From Candidatus Binatia bacterium (lineage in GTDB: Bacteria; Desulfobacterota; Binatia; HRBIN30), in assembly GCA_937925685.1 (NCBI GenBank), contig CALAMI010000007.1, positions 248,001 to 312,000 of the forward strand: 64,000 nucleotides of DNA. Reading direction: 5' to 3'. The notes beneath the pieces were generated by a model. It made no database searches and was not told the DNA's origin. It worked only from the letters and a program-made list of their open reading frames with translations. Position numbers and translations under genes: made by a program. This document shows positions 35,881 to 44,162 of the stretch, piece after piece; position 1 is the stretch's first letter, and every line of letters begins with the position of its first letter.

Positions 35881-36999
35881 ATGGACCTCCATCTCAGCCC
35901 CGAGCAAACGCTTCTCGTCGAATCGGCCCGATCCTTTTTGTCGCGGGTGTGGTCGCTGGAACGAACGAGAGCCATAGAAGCAAGCCCTTCCGGCTTCGAT
36001 CGCCACCTGTGGCTACAGATGGCAGAGTTGGGTTGGCTTGGCATCGCTCTTCCGCAAGGGTTCGGGGGCTCGGAACAAACCTTCCTGGAAGCCACCCTCC
36101 TTCTCGAAGAAATGGGACGTGCCCTTTTACCTTCACCGTTCGTGCCCTGCGTTGTCGTGGCAGCACCTCTCGTTCAGGCGCTGGGAAGCGCCGAACAGCA
36201 GCGGCGTTGGTTGCCGCTCATCGCCGCGGGCCGTGCCATTGCCACTCTGGCGCTCGTCGAGCCTGGTTGGCGAGATGAATGGCGGCGCCCCGAGGTGCGT
36301 GCGCTGCGCGAAGGGACCCGCCTAAGGTTGCGGGGGCGAAAATGCTTCGTGCCTTACGCGGAGAGCGCCGATCTCACGATCGTTGCGGTGACCATCGAAG
36401 GCGAGGGGCCATCCGTGCTCGCCATCGATCGCGAGATCCCAGGATGTTCGTATTCGCGTCTGGACACGTTCGGTGGGGAACCGCAGTTCGACATGGAGTT
36501 CGACGTTGCCGTTCCCGCTACCACCTTGCTCGGGAAGCCCGGAGAAGCCGGCGCGGAAATCGACAATGCGTGTCAGCGCGCAATGGTAGCCTCGCTCGCC
36601 TTTATGGTGGGAGCGTCGGAACGAGTCTTGGAAATGACCGTAGAGTACGCAAAGACTCGCAGTCAGTTCGGACGTCCGATTGGCAGCTTCCAAGCCGTAG
36701 CGCATCGCTGCGTGGACATGCGCAGCGACATCGACGCTCTGCGTTACCTCGTTTATCAAGCCGCCTGGAACATCGCCTCTGGAAAGGTTGACGCACTGGA
36801 AGTAGCCGCGGCCAAGGCCTACGGCAACGAAGCCTTACGGCGGATCTACATGAACGCGCACCAGGTTCACGGCGCCATCGGTTTCTCCATGGAGTACGAT
36901 CTACAGCTGTTCACTCGCCGAGCGAAAGCGGTGGAATTGCAGTGGGGATCGACAAGCTTTCACCTCGAGCGGGTCGCTGCTCGCATGGGCCTCGAATGA
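35881..36999 (+). CDS. Acyl-CoA dehydrogenase (small, divergent partner)
   Basis: 372 aa, ATG 35881, 7 bases after the first ACAD. The fold is recognisable (WLQMAELGWLGIALPQGFGG and TRSQFGRPIGSFQAVAHRCVDM). The middle FAD-binding signature is degenerate (ALVEPGW in place of a TEPxAGSD motif), and the C-terminal AAGTxEI motif is absent. This asymmetry is what is seen in alpha2-beta2 heterotetrameric ACADs (ChsE/FadE pairs), where one subunit carries the catalytic and FAD residues. A heteromer is inferred. Confidence 0.92.
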   Translation: MDLHLSPEQTLLVESARSFLSRVWSLERTRAIEASPSGFDRHLWLQMAELGWLGIALPQGFGGSEQTFLEATLLLEEMGRALLPSPFVPCVVVAAPLVQALGSAEQQRRWLPLIAAGRAIATLALVEPGWRDEWRRPEVRALREGTRLRLRGRKCFVPYAESADLTIVAVTIEGEGPSVLAIDREIPGCSYSRLDTFGGEPQFDMEFDVAVPATTLLGKPGEAGAEIDNACQRAMVASLAFMVGASERVLEMTVEYAKTRSQFGRPIGSFQAVAHRCVDMRSDIDALRYLVYQAAWNIASGKVDALEVAAAKAYGNEALRRIYMNAHQVHGAIGFSMEYDLQLFTRRAKAVELQWGSTSFHLERVAARMGLE

Positions 37000-38633
37000 A
37001 ATTCCAGCAAGATCACCTCGGTGCGCAACGAGCGCTTCTTCACGGCGCGTACTGGTCGAACGAAACCTTTTCCCAGGTTCTGAGCCGCGCCGTTGCAAAG
37101 TTCCGAGAGAAAACAGCCGTCGTGGATGATCGGACCCGACTCACCTATGGAGAGCTGGATCGACGCGCGAGCCAGTTGGCCTCCGGCTTGGCAGCGCACG
37201 GAGTTCGAGCTGGCGATGCAGTCTCTTCCCTGCTTCCGAATCGAGCCGAAGCGGTGCTCTTGTTCCATGCCCTGAACCGTTTGGGTGCGATCCACAATCC
37301 CATCGTTCCGATTTACGGTGCGCGGGAGATTCGCTTCATCCTTCGTCAGATGGGAGCAGTGGCCGTGGTCGTCCCACACCGCTTCCGCAACGTCGACTTC
37401 CCGGCCTTGATCCAGCGTGTCCGCGACGATGTCCCGTCACTGCAACAAGTTTTTGTCGTCGGCGATGCGCCTTCGACGGGGGCAGTGGCCTTCGAGCATT
37501 TGCTTACCGCGGGCACGTGCGGCCACGAAGTTTGGCCGAGCGTGGATGCAAGCGATCCGGCCGTTGTCCTGTACACCTCGGGGACCACGGCAGATCCCAA
37601 AGGAGTCTTGCACAGCAACAACACCCTCCTGGCAGAATGTTTGGCAACCCAGCGCTATCACCGCCTTGGCCCCGACGAAGTGTTCGTCATGCCTTCGCCG
37701 GTGAGTCACATCTCCGGGCTCCTCTATGGAATCCTGCTGCCCACTTTCCTCGGCGCGACCAGTGTTCTCATGGAAGTTTGGGAGCCAGAGCGTTTTCTGG
37801 CACTGGTCGAGCGTGAACGCGGCACCTATTCGGCTGGTGCCACCCCTTTCCTACAGGGGGTGATCGAATGTCCTCGTCTCGAGCGTTACGATGTCCGTTC
37901 CCTTCGTCTCTTTCCGTGCGGAGGCGCAGACGTGCCGCCGGAGCTCATTCGCCAGGCCATCCGCCGGCTCGGGGTTCGTTCCGGCCGCGGCTATGGTTCG
38001 ACGGAGTTTCCCAGTATCACCAGCTCTGCAGGGCCCGAAGTTCCACAGGAGAAAAGAGCCGAAACCGACGGCGCTCCCATTGCGCCCAATGAAATCGAGC
38101 TGCGCGACCTCGACGGAAACCTCGTTCCTCCTGGGAAAGAGGGGCAAATTTGGGCCCGTGGGCCTGAGCTTTTTCTCGGGTACCGCGATTCGTCTTTGAA
38201 CCATTCCGCATTCGACGAACGGGGATTCTTTGCCACCGGTGACCTCGGGGTGATCGATCGAGACGGCTATTTGACCATCACCGGTCGTCTGAAAGACATC
38301 ATCGTTCGCAGCGGCGAGAAGTTCAGTGCCAAGGAAATTGAAGATCTCCTTTCGGAACACCCGAAAGTGCACAGCGTTGCCGTCGTTCCCGTGCCGGACC
38401 CGAAGGTCGGTGAACGCGTCTGCGTGGTCGTCGTGCCTCGACCGGGAGTCGAGCCACCGACTCTGCCCGAACTCACGGCTTTTCTCGAATCGCGGGAACT
38501 CTCGCGAAGAAAGCTGCCAGAGCAGATGTTGCTGGTCGAGGAGATGCCACTGACGGCAAGCGGCAAGATCCACAAACACTTGTTGAAGCAACGCGTCGCG
38601 CGGGAGTTCGGCACGGGTGGGCAGCGCCAGTGA
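36996..38633 (+). CDS. Acyl-CoA synthetase / AMP-dependent ligase
   Basis: 545 aa ANL-superfamily ligase that activates a carboxylic acid to its CoA ester. ATG 36996 overlaps the ACAD stop (ATGA). Adenylation motifs are LYTSGTTADPKGVLHSNN, RGYGSTEFPS, FFATGDLGVIDRDGYL and the C-terminal catalytic Lys in LTASGKIHK. Closest in appearance to cyclohexanecarboxylate-CoA ligase and FadD13-like enzymes. It feeds the two acyl-CoA dehydrogenases of the operon. Confidence 0.95.
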   Translation: MKFQQDHLGAQRALLHGAYWSNETFSQVLSRAVAKFREKTAVVDDRTRLTYGELDRRASQLASGLAAHGVRAGDAVSSLLPNRAEAVLLFHALNRLGAIHNPIVPIYGAREIRFILRQMGAVAVVVPHRFRNVDFPALIQRVRDDVPSLQQVFVVGDAPSTGAVAFEHLLTAGTCGHEVWPSVDASDPAVVLYTSGTTADPKGVLHSNNTLLAECLATQRYHRLGPDEVFVMPSPVSHISGLLYGILLPTFLGATSVLMEVWEPERFLALVERERGTYSAGATPFLQGVIECPRLERYDVRSLRLFPCGGADVPPELIRQAIRRLGVRSGRGYGSTEFPSITSSAGPEVPQEKRAETDGAPIAPNEIELRDLDGNLVPPGKEGQIWARGPELFLGYRDSSLNHSAFDERGFFATGDLGVIDRDGYLTITGRLKDIIVRSGEKFSAKEIEDLLSEHPKVHSVAVVPVPDPKVGERVCVVVVPRPGVEPPTLPELTAFLESRELSRRKLPEQMLLVEEMPLTASGKIHKHLLKQRVAREFGTGGQRQ

Positions 38634-38656
38634 AACTGAGAATGGAGGTGACGCGG

Positions 38657-39532
38657 ATGAAGATCGGACTCCCCCTTTTTCGCCTTCGCTCCGAGCAGAT
38701 GGCAGCGATTGCGCAGCACGCCGAGAAGTTAGGGTTCGAATCGGTTTGGATCCCGGAGCATCTCGTTCTTCCAACGCGGATCACGAGCCGCTACCCCTAC
38801 TCCGCCGACGGCGTTGCGCCGTTTCGCGTGGACACTCCCCACCTCGACCCGCTCATCTTGCTCGCACAAATCGCGGCGGTGACAAACCGAATCAGGCTCG
38901 GAACCAACATTTATCTACTGCCGCTCCGGCACCCCATCGCCGTCGCCCGTATGGCGATGAGTCTCGATGTCGTGTCGAAAGGCCGTTTCACCCTCGGTGT
39001 CGGCATCGGTTGGCTTGCCGAGGAGTTCGATGCCGTCGGAGTGGACTTTACGACGCGAGCGGCTCGCACACGGGAAAGTATCCGTGTCCTGAGATTACTC
39101 TGGAGCGAGCCGGAGATCGAGTTTCATGGTCGTTTTTTTTCCTTTGGCCCGGTTAAGTTCGAGCCGAAGCCTGTGCAACAACCCCGTCTGCCGATTGTCT
39201 TGGGCGGGGAGACGGAGGCGGCGCTTCGACGGGCGGCTTCCCTCGGGGACGGCTGGTACGGAGTTGGCCATACACCAGAGACAGCAGCGCTCCAGGTGAG
39301 GAAACTGCGCGAATTGTTGGCACAGTGCGGCCGCCCACAGGAACCGTTCGAGATCACGGTAAGCCACGCAGGAGAAACGCTCACCCGAGAGGAGGTGGAA
39401 CGCTACGCCGAGATCGGGGTGCAGCGTGTGGTGGTTCTACCGTGGCGCCGCAGCCAGGATGCCGAAGCGGAAATCGAACGACTAGCCGCGGCCGTGCTAC
39501 CTCCTGCTGGCTCGCTAGGCTCGTCAGCCTGA
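38657..39532 (+). CDS. LLM-class (F420-type) oxidoreductase
   Basis: 291 aa luciferase-like monooxygenase fold, probably F420-dependent. ATG 38657 has a GGAGGTG ribosome binding site; a longer start at 38630 lacks one. Family motifs are ESVWIPEHLVLP, RIRLGTNIYLLPLRHP and RFTLGVGIGWLAEEFDAVGVDF. Last gene of the plus-strand catabolic operon. The reaction is not predictable: members oxidise or reduce many substrates. Unlike true luciferase there is no luxB partner. Confidence 0.93.
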   Translation: MKIGLPLFRLRSEQMAAIAQHAEKLGFESVWIPEHLVLPTRITSRYPYSADGVAPFRVDTPHLDPLILLAQIAAVTNRIRLGTNIYLLPLRHPIAVARMAMSLDVVSKGRFTLGVGIGWLAEEFDAVGVDFTTRAARTRESIRVLRLLWSEPEIEFHGRFFSFGPVKFEPKPVQQPRLPIVLGGETEAALRRAASLGDGWYGVGHTPETAALQVRKLRELLAQCGRPQEPFEITVSHAGETLTREEVERYAEIGVQRVVVLPWRRSQDAEAEIERLAAAVLPPAGSLGSSA

Positions 39533-39699
39533 ACGAGCTCCCGCGCAAGAACCGCAACAACCTCGAACCACACGCCCCTCGGGACATCCACCGGGGCCCG
39601 GCTCTTTCCGCCCTCAGCGGGTTCGAAACTCGGCTCATGGAACGTTGGTCGGGGCACCGTCGAGACCGGTACGGCGCCTACTGCTTCGCTGCTCCGAAC

Positions 39700-40788
39700 T
39701 CAAAACACGACCACGGTGCGCGCCACGGTACCGTTTTCCATGTCGATCAAAGCCTCGTTGACGGCCTCGAGTTCGATGCGTTTCGAGATCAGCTCGTCAA
39801 GCTTGAGCCTACCCCGCTGGTAGAGTTCGACGAGCCAGGGCATATCGCGCCTGGTATTGGCCGATCCGTAAAGAGAGCCCATCACAGACTTCTCCTCGCC
39901 TGCGATCATATAACCCGGGATCTCGACCATCTGGCCAACGCCAGGCATGCCAACCACCACGAGCTTACCTCCTCGCTTGACGGACAGGTAAGCCTCGCTG
40001 ATTACCGTGGGCAGGCCAATCGCCTCGAAGGCGTAATCGACCCCAAGGCCGTCGGTTAGGGCACGGATTTGCTCAGGCGCATTGCCATCCTTGGCGCTCA
40101 CCACGTCCGTTGCGCCGAACGTCCTCGCTAGATCGAGCTTGGTCGGTGCGACATCGACCGCGATGATCCGGGAAGCGCCGCAAAGGGCAGCTCCCTGGAT
40201 GATGTTCAGTCCCACACCTCCGCAACCGTAGACGGCCACCGTCTCTCCTGCTTTTACCTTGGCTGTGTTGACGGCTGCACCTACCCCCGTCATCACGCCG
40301 CAGCCCACCAGGCAGGCACGGTCGAGCGGCACTTCGTGGGGGATCTTAATTGCAGCGGTCGCACGAACAACCGTTCGCTCGGCAAACGAGGCCACACCAG
40401 CCATGCGCGCGATCTGGATACCGTTTTTCTCGAACGCGAACCCCCGGCCAGCCATCATGGACTGCACCATGGCTTCGCACAGGTGCGTACGGCCGGCGAT
40501 GCAGTAATGGCAGCGCCCACAGTTCTCGACCCACGACAGCACAACGTGGTCGCCTGGCTTCAAGTGGCGCACCTCCTTGCCAACCTCCTCCACGATCCCA
40601 GCCCCCTCGTGCCCGAGCACCACCGGTAACAAGAAGGGTAGCCTTCCTTGCTGCACGGAGAGATCGGAGTGGCACACTCCGCTAGCGGCAAGCTTCACAA
40701 CGACCTCGTCGTCGCCAGGTGCTCGCAACCTCACCGTATCGACCTTGAGCGTTTCGCCAAAATTGTACAGGACCGCTGCCTTCACCAT
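39700..40788 (-). CDS. Zinc-dependent alcohol dehydrogenase (class III-like MDR)
   Basis: 362 aa. The catalytic zinc site is SGVCHSDLSV and GHEGAG, and the structural zinc lobe with four Cys is CGRCHYCIAGRTHLC. The cofactor motif is VYGCGGVGLNIIQG. Length and motifs match Zn-alcohol dehydrogenases of the Rxyl_3153/AdhD family, some of which need a bound cofactor or N,N-dimethyl-4-nitrosoaniline acceptor. Transcribed against the neighbouring operon. Probably oxidises an alcohol intermediate, for example after P450 hydroxylation. Confidence 0.93.
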   Translation of the reverse strand: MVKAAVLYNFGETLKVDTVRLRAPGDDEVVVKLAASGVCHSDLSVQQGRLPFLLPVVLGHEGAGIVEEVGKEVRHLKPGDHVVLSWVENCGRCHYCIAGRTHLCEAMVQSMMAGRGFAFEKNGIQIARMAGVASFAERTVVRATAAIKIPHEVPLDRACLVGCGVMTGVGAAVNTAKVKAGETVAVYGCGGVGLNIIQGAALCGASRIIAVDVAPTKLDLARTFGATDVVSAKDGNAPEQIRALTDGLGVDYAFEAIGLPTVISEAYLSVKRGGKLVVVGMPGVGQMVEIPGYMIAGEEKSVMGSLYGSANTRRDMPWLVELYQRGRLKLDELISKRIELEAVNEALIDMENGTVARTVVVF

Positions 40789-40928
40789 GGCGTGCCTCCG
40801 AGTTGTCCGCGCCTAGCGAACGCCACATATTCCCGGCGCAGACGCGGAGTCAAGGCGCGCGGCGCCCCGGTATCCCCCGCTACCGACGGGCCCAGTTCCA
40901 CTCTGCCCCCACCGTGGGTGGCTCGGGC

Positions 40929-41735
40929 TCAAAAAAAATCCGTTCCCCCGTCGATGGGAATGATCGCTCCGACCGTGTAGCTTGCCAGGGGAGAGCACAA
41001 GAGCACCGCCATCGCAGCCACTTCCTCTGCTCGCCCGATCCGGCCAATGTCGTTCCCCGCTCCGTACTTGGCCACCCCTGCTCGAAAGGCCGCGTCATGA
41101 TCGTCAGGTTCGAGGCCAAGTCGGGTGGACAACTGCCGCAAGTAGCCGGCAATGGACGGTGTCAGCACCCAGCCCGGACAAATGCAGTTCACGAGGATGC
41201 CTTCGGGGGCGAGGCTACGTGCCAGGTTCTTCGTGATGCTCACGAGCGCCGACTTTGCAGCCGTATAAGCGATCAAACGAGGGTTCTGATGCCGCGTCGA
41301 CGTCGCTGCCAAAGTCACGATGCGGCCGAACGATGCCCGCCGCAGCGCCGGTAGCGCTGCACGCACGCACCGCACCGCTGACATCACCCCCTCGTCGAAG
41401 GCGTGAAACCACGCGCAATCGTCAAGCTCTTCGATCGTGCCATCACCTGATGGCCCAGCGGCGCACACGAGGGCATTGAGTGCGTTCCAGCGTGACTCCA
41501 CCGCAGCCACCGCCGCATTCACTTGCGCCGTATCGAGCAAATTGGTTGCAAACACCAGCACCTCGGGGGCACCCTTCGCATAGAGGCGGGCCTCGACATC
41601 TCGAAGGTCTGCCTCCGTGCGCCCCAGCACGGCCACACGACATCCCTCCACTGCAAGGAGTTCCGCGATGGCTCGCCCCATGCCGCGACTGCCACCGGCG
41701 ACCAACGCCGTCGCGTTGCGAAGCCCGAGTTCCAT
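40929..41735 (-). CDS. SDR-family oxidoreductase
   Basis: 268 aa. The cofactor motif is AGGSRGMG (13-20) and the catalytic residues are Tyr157 and Lys161 (YTAAK). The usual NNAG is replaced by CAAG (91-94), a common variant. The C-terminus AIIPIDGGTDFF is normal. It is divergent from the TetR gene at 41884 and shares the intergenic region with the TGACAA-CTA-TTGTCT palindrome, so it may be part of that regulon. Confidence 0.92.
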   Translation of the reverse strand: MELGLRNATALVAGGSRGMGRAIAELLAVEGCRVAVLGRTEADLRDVEARLYAKGAPEVLVFATNLLDTAQVNAAVAAVESRWNALNALVCAAGPSGDGTIEELDDCAWFHAFDEGVMSAVRCVRAALPALRRASFGRIVTLAATSTRHQNPRLIAYTAAKSALVSITKNLARSLAPEGILVNCICPGWVLTPSIAGYLRQLSTRLGLEPDDHDAAFRAGVAKYGAGNDIGRIGRAEEVAAMAVLLCSPLASYTVGAIIPIDGGTDFF

Positions 41736-41848
41736 GTCGCCTGCCTAGCAAGCCGGTAGACCCCAACACAACCCAGAATGATCTGCGCTCGGACAACACA
41801 CTGGAACGCACGGCAACCCGGATCGACCTCGCCTCCGTTCGATACAGA

Positions 41849-41865
41849 TTGACAACTATTGTCTC
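41849..41865. promoter_or_regulatory. Probable TetR operator TGACAA-CTA-TTGTCT
   Basis: An inverted repeat TGACAA (41850-41855) and TTGTCT (41859-41864) around a CTA centre has 5 of 6 pairs matching. It is 20 bases upstream of the TetR start and overlaps a TTGACA -35-like hexamer (41849-41854). Divergent genes on both sides make it a good candidate for autorepression and control of the SDR gene. Confidence 0.55.
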
Positions 41866-41883
41866 ATGTGTTTTAGAGGCCGC

Positions 41884-42558
41884 ATGTCGTCGCTTACCCG
41901 AGATCGGATCCTCGACGGTGCGGCCGAGGCAGTGGCACGTCACGGAATTTCGAAGTTGGACATGGGCGATGTCAGCGCCAGCTCCGGTGTTTCACGGCCT
42001 ACGATTTACCGCTACTTCCCGCGCCGCAACGTTCTCTTGACCGAGCTTGCCCGGCGGGAGGGGCTGCGCTTCCGCGAGCGGATGATCCGCGCCATCGAAG
42101 AGGCACCGCGCGGGCCGGATCGGATCCTGGTGGCGCTCGAGCACGCCACCCGCCACGTGCGTGACCATGCCGTGTTGCAGCGCTTGTTGGAAACCGACCC
42201 GGGTTTGCTCTTGCGGGGGCTCCGACTTTACCTTCCGTTCGTGAGGGATGACCTCGTGCGGGTGCTGGGTCCGCTCCTACAGGAAACGGAGTTCGTGCGG
42301 CGGGGACTCGTCACCACCGAGCAACTCGTCGACTGGCTGCTGCGGCTCATGGTGTCGGCATTTCTCCTGCCGGACGCAAAACCCGACCAGATGGCTCAGG
42401 GTCTCACCGCTGTCTACCGCTTGCTCACCTCACCCACCAGTACACGCCCCGGACGCAGTGGAGGAACCCATTCCTCGCCAGCCCGGGGGCGCAAGGCTGG
42501 ATCGCGGCGGAACCGTAAACCCCTCGATGAGGTAGGCAGTTCGAACGTTGGAGCGTGA
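41884..42558 (+). CDS. TetR family regulator of the P450 cluster
   Basis: 224 aa from ATG 41884 (MSSLTRDRILDGAAEAVARHG), with a GAGG at short distance; an in-frame ATG at 41866 is possible. The recognition helix is SSGVSRPTIYRYFPRRNVLL. A basic Ser/Arg-rich tail follows the ligand domain (about 185-224). The P450 gene starts 12 bases after its stop, so it is the first gene of the P450-ferredoxin-LLM unit and probably senses a pathway substrate. Confidence 0.93.
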   Translation: MSSLTRDRILDGAAEAVARHGISKLDMGDVSASSGVSRPTIYRYFPRRNVLLTELARREGLRFRERMIRAIEEAPRGPDRILVALEHATRHVRDHAVLQRLLETDPGLLLRGLRLYLPFVRDDLVRVLGPLLQETEFVRRGLVTTEQLVDWLLRLMVSAFLLPDAKPDQMAQGLTAVYRLLTSPTSTRPGRSGGTHSSPARGRKAGSRRNRKPLDEVGSSNVGA

Positions 42559-42570
42559 GGAGAGGAGTCC

Positions 42571-43776
42571 ATGCCACGACCAAACCCCGACCCCAATACA
42601 GGCGCTCTTAACGTCCAGGATCCGGCGTTCGCCGCCCGGCCACAACCCATCTACGCTTGGCTTCATGAGCACTTCCGCGTGGCCACCACCCTGGGGCTTG
42701 GCGCTCCGATCCTATCGCGCTACGAAGACGTTGTCTTCGCGCTGCGCCATCCGAAGATTTTTTCTTCGGAGATGGAAGTCCACATGGCTCTGGGCAACGA
42801 GCGGCCGATGATTCCGCAGCAAATCGATCCCCCGGCACAAACCAGCTACCGCAAAATCCTGGATTCGCAGTTTTCCCGTCAGCGCGTGCTGGCCCTCGAG
42901 CCCGCGATCCGCCGCCACGCCAACGAGCTGATCGATGCCGTCATCGATCGAGGGGAATGCGAGTTCGACCGCGCCTTCGCCATTCCTCTCCCGGGCCGAG
43001 CTTTTCTCTCACTGATGGGCTTGCCGCAAGAGCACCTCGAGCTTTTCCTCGAGCTCAAGAACGGGATCATTCGCCCACCCGTCCCGCCAGGCGATCTCGC
43101 GGCCGCCTACGAATTCCGTGCCAAAACGAGCAAGCGAATTTACGCTTACTTCGAGCAAGTGATCGACGATCGCCTTGCGTCACCTCGCGAAGATCTCGTC
43201 ACCTACTTTACCCGTGTGGAAATGGACGGCCGCAAGTTGTCCCGCGAGGAGATCCTCGACATTTGCTACGTGTTTTTTCTCGGCGGGCTCGACACGGTCA
43301 CCGCCACACTCGGGTGCAGCATTGCGTATCTCGCGGCCAACCCGGCGCAGCGCCAACGCCTCGTGGAAGATCCAGCCATCATGCCGCTCGCAGTCGAGGA
43401 GTTGCTGCGCTGGGAGACTCCCGTGATGCTCGTGCCACGGCTCGTGAGAGAGGACGTGACCATCGGGGACGTCACGCTCAAGGCAGGAACGCTCGTGAAC
43501 CTGCTCTTGGGCGCAGCCGACGTCGACGAGCGCGAGTTCCCCGAGGCGCACCGAGTCGATTTCAACCGTCAGCGCAATCGCCATCTTGCCTTTGGCGCTG
43601 GTCCACATCGTTGCCTCGGTTCGCACCTGGCCCGCATGGAACTGCGGGTGGCGCTCGAGGAATGGCACCGTCGCATTCCCGACTATGCCATCAAGCCAGG
43701 CGAGACACCCCGGGTGAGCCCAGGCATCCGCGAGGTAACCTATCTGCCGCTGGTATGGCCGAAGCGAGGTTCGTGA
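42571..43776 (+). CDS. Cytochrome P450 monooxygenase
   Basis: 401 aa soluble bacterial class I P450. The haem-ligand loop is FGAGPHRCLGSHLAR with Cys348. The K-helix ExxR is in VEELLRWETP. The I-helix motif is FFLGGLDTVTA; the usual acid-Thr pair reads D-T. The ferredoxin gene overlaps its stop codon, a typical redox-partner arrangement. It probably hydroxylates a hydrophobic substrate such as a terpenoid, steroid or alkyl chain that is then handled by the dehydrogenases and acyl-CoA enzymes nearby. The substrate is unknown. Confidence 0.96.
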   Translation: MPRPNPDPNTGALNVQDPAFAARPQPIYAWLHEHFRVATTLGLGAPILSRYEDVVFALRHPKIFSSEMEVHMALGNERPMIPQQIDPPAQTSYRKILDSQFSRQRVLALEPAIRRHANELIDAVIDRGECEFDRAFAIPLPGRAFLSLMGLPQEHLELFLELKNGIIRPPVPPGDLAAAYEFRAKTSKRIYAYFEQVIDDRLASPREDLVTYFTRVEMDGRKLSREEILDICYVFFLGGLDTVTATLGCSIAYLAANPAQRQRLVEDPAIMPLAVEELLRWETPVMLVPRLVREDVTIGDVTLKAGTLVNLLLGAADVDEREFPEAHRVDFNRQRNRHLAFGAGPHRCLGSHLARMELRVALEEWHRRIPDYAIKPGETPRVSPGIREVTYLPLVWPKRGS

Positions 43777-43970
43777 TGAAGGTACGAGTCGATCCCGAAA
43801 AGTGTGTCGGGCACGGCCGCTGCTACGAACTCGCCCCAGAGGTGTTTGGCGAGGACGAGCGCGGCCACTGTCGCGTGCTCTGGGAAATTGTTCCGCCGCA
43901 ACTCGAAGAGAAGGCGCGCCTCGGGGAGGCTAACTGCCCCGAGGACGCGATCAGTACCAGCGAGGTTTGA
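43776..43970 (+). CDS. [3Fe-4S] ferredoxin, P450 redox partner
   Basis: 64 aa. ATG 43776 overlaps the P450 stop by one base. Three Cys ligands are at residues 10, 16 and 54 (CVGHGRC ... NCPEDAI), the pattern of [3Fe-4S] ferredoxins; the fourth position is His13 as in many P450-associated members. An additional Cys32 is not expected to be a ligand. It passes electrons from a ferredoxin reductase, not encoded here, to the P450. Confidence 0.93.
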   Translation: MKVRVDPEKCVGHGRCYELAPEVFGEDERGHCRVLWEIVPPQLEEKARLGEANCPEDAISTSEV

Positions 43971-44162
43971 CAAGGAGGCGAGCCACGCAGGACGACGGTG
44001 AAATCGTGCGCGCGAGCGCCTACGTCTGCGAGCAGCGGTATCACATCGCCACCCACGTGAAGGGCTCCGGCGGGCTGCTCCCAGCGCCACGCAAAGAGAA
44101 ATGGTCGCAACCTGCGCCCTCTTCCTCCAAGCCACAAGCTCGTACAACGTAGGAGGTGAATC
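43971..44162 (+). other. Short spacer with possible tiny ORF
   Basis: AAGGAGG at 43972 is followed by an open frame to a TAG at 44150-44152 with only GTG or TTG starts (for example VRASAYVCEQRYHIATH). It has no known family and poor start spacing. It could be a remnant or a leader. The ribosome binding site of the next gene (TAGGAGGTG) is at its 3' end. Confidence 0.25.

Noticed and set aside
39533-39699. tRNA-like GGGTTCGAAAC near 39618
   Set aside because: No cloverleaf arms or anticodon stem can be drawn around the T-loop-like sequence.
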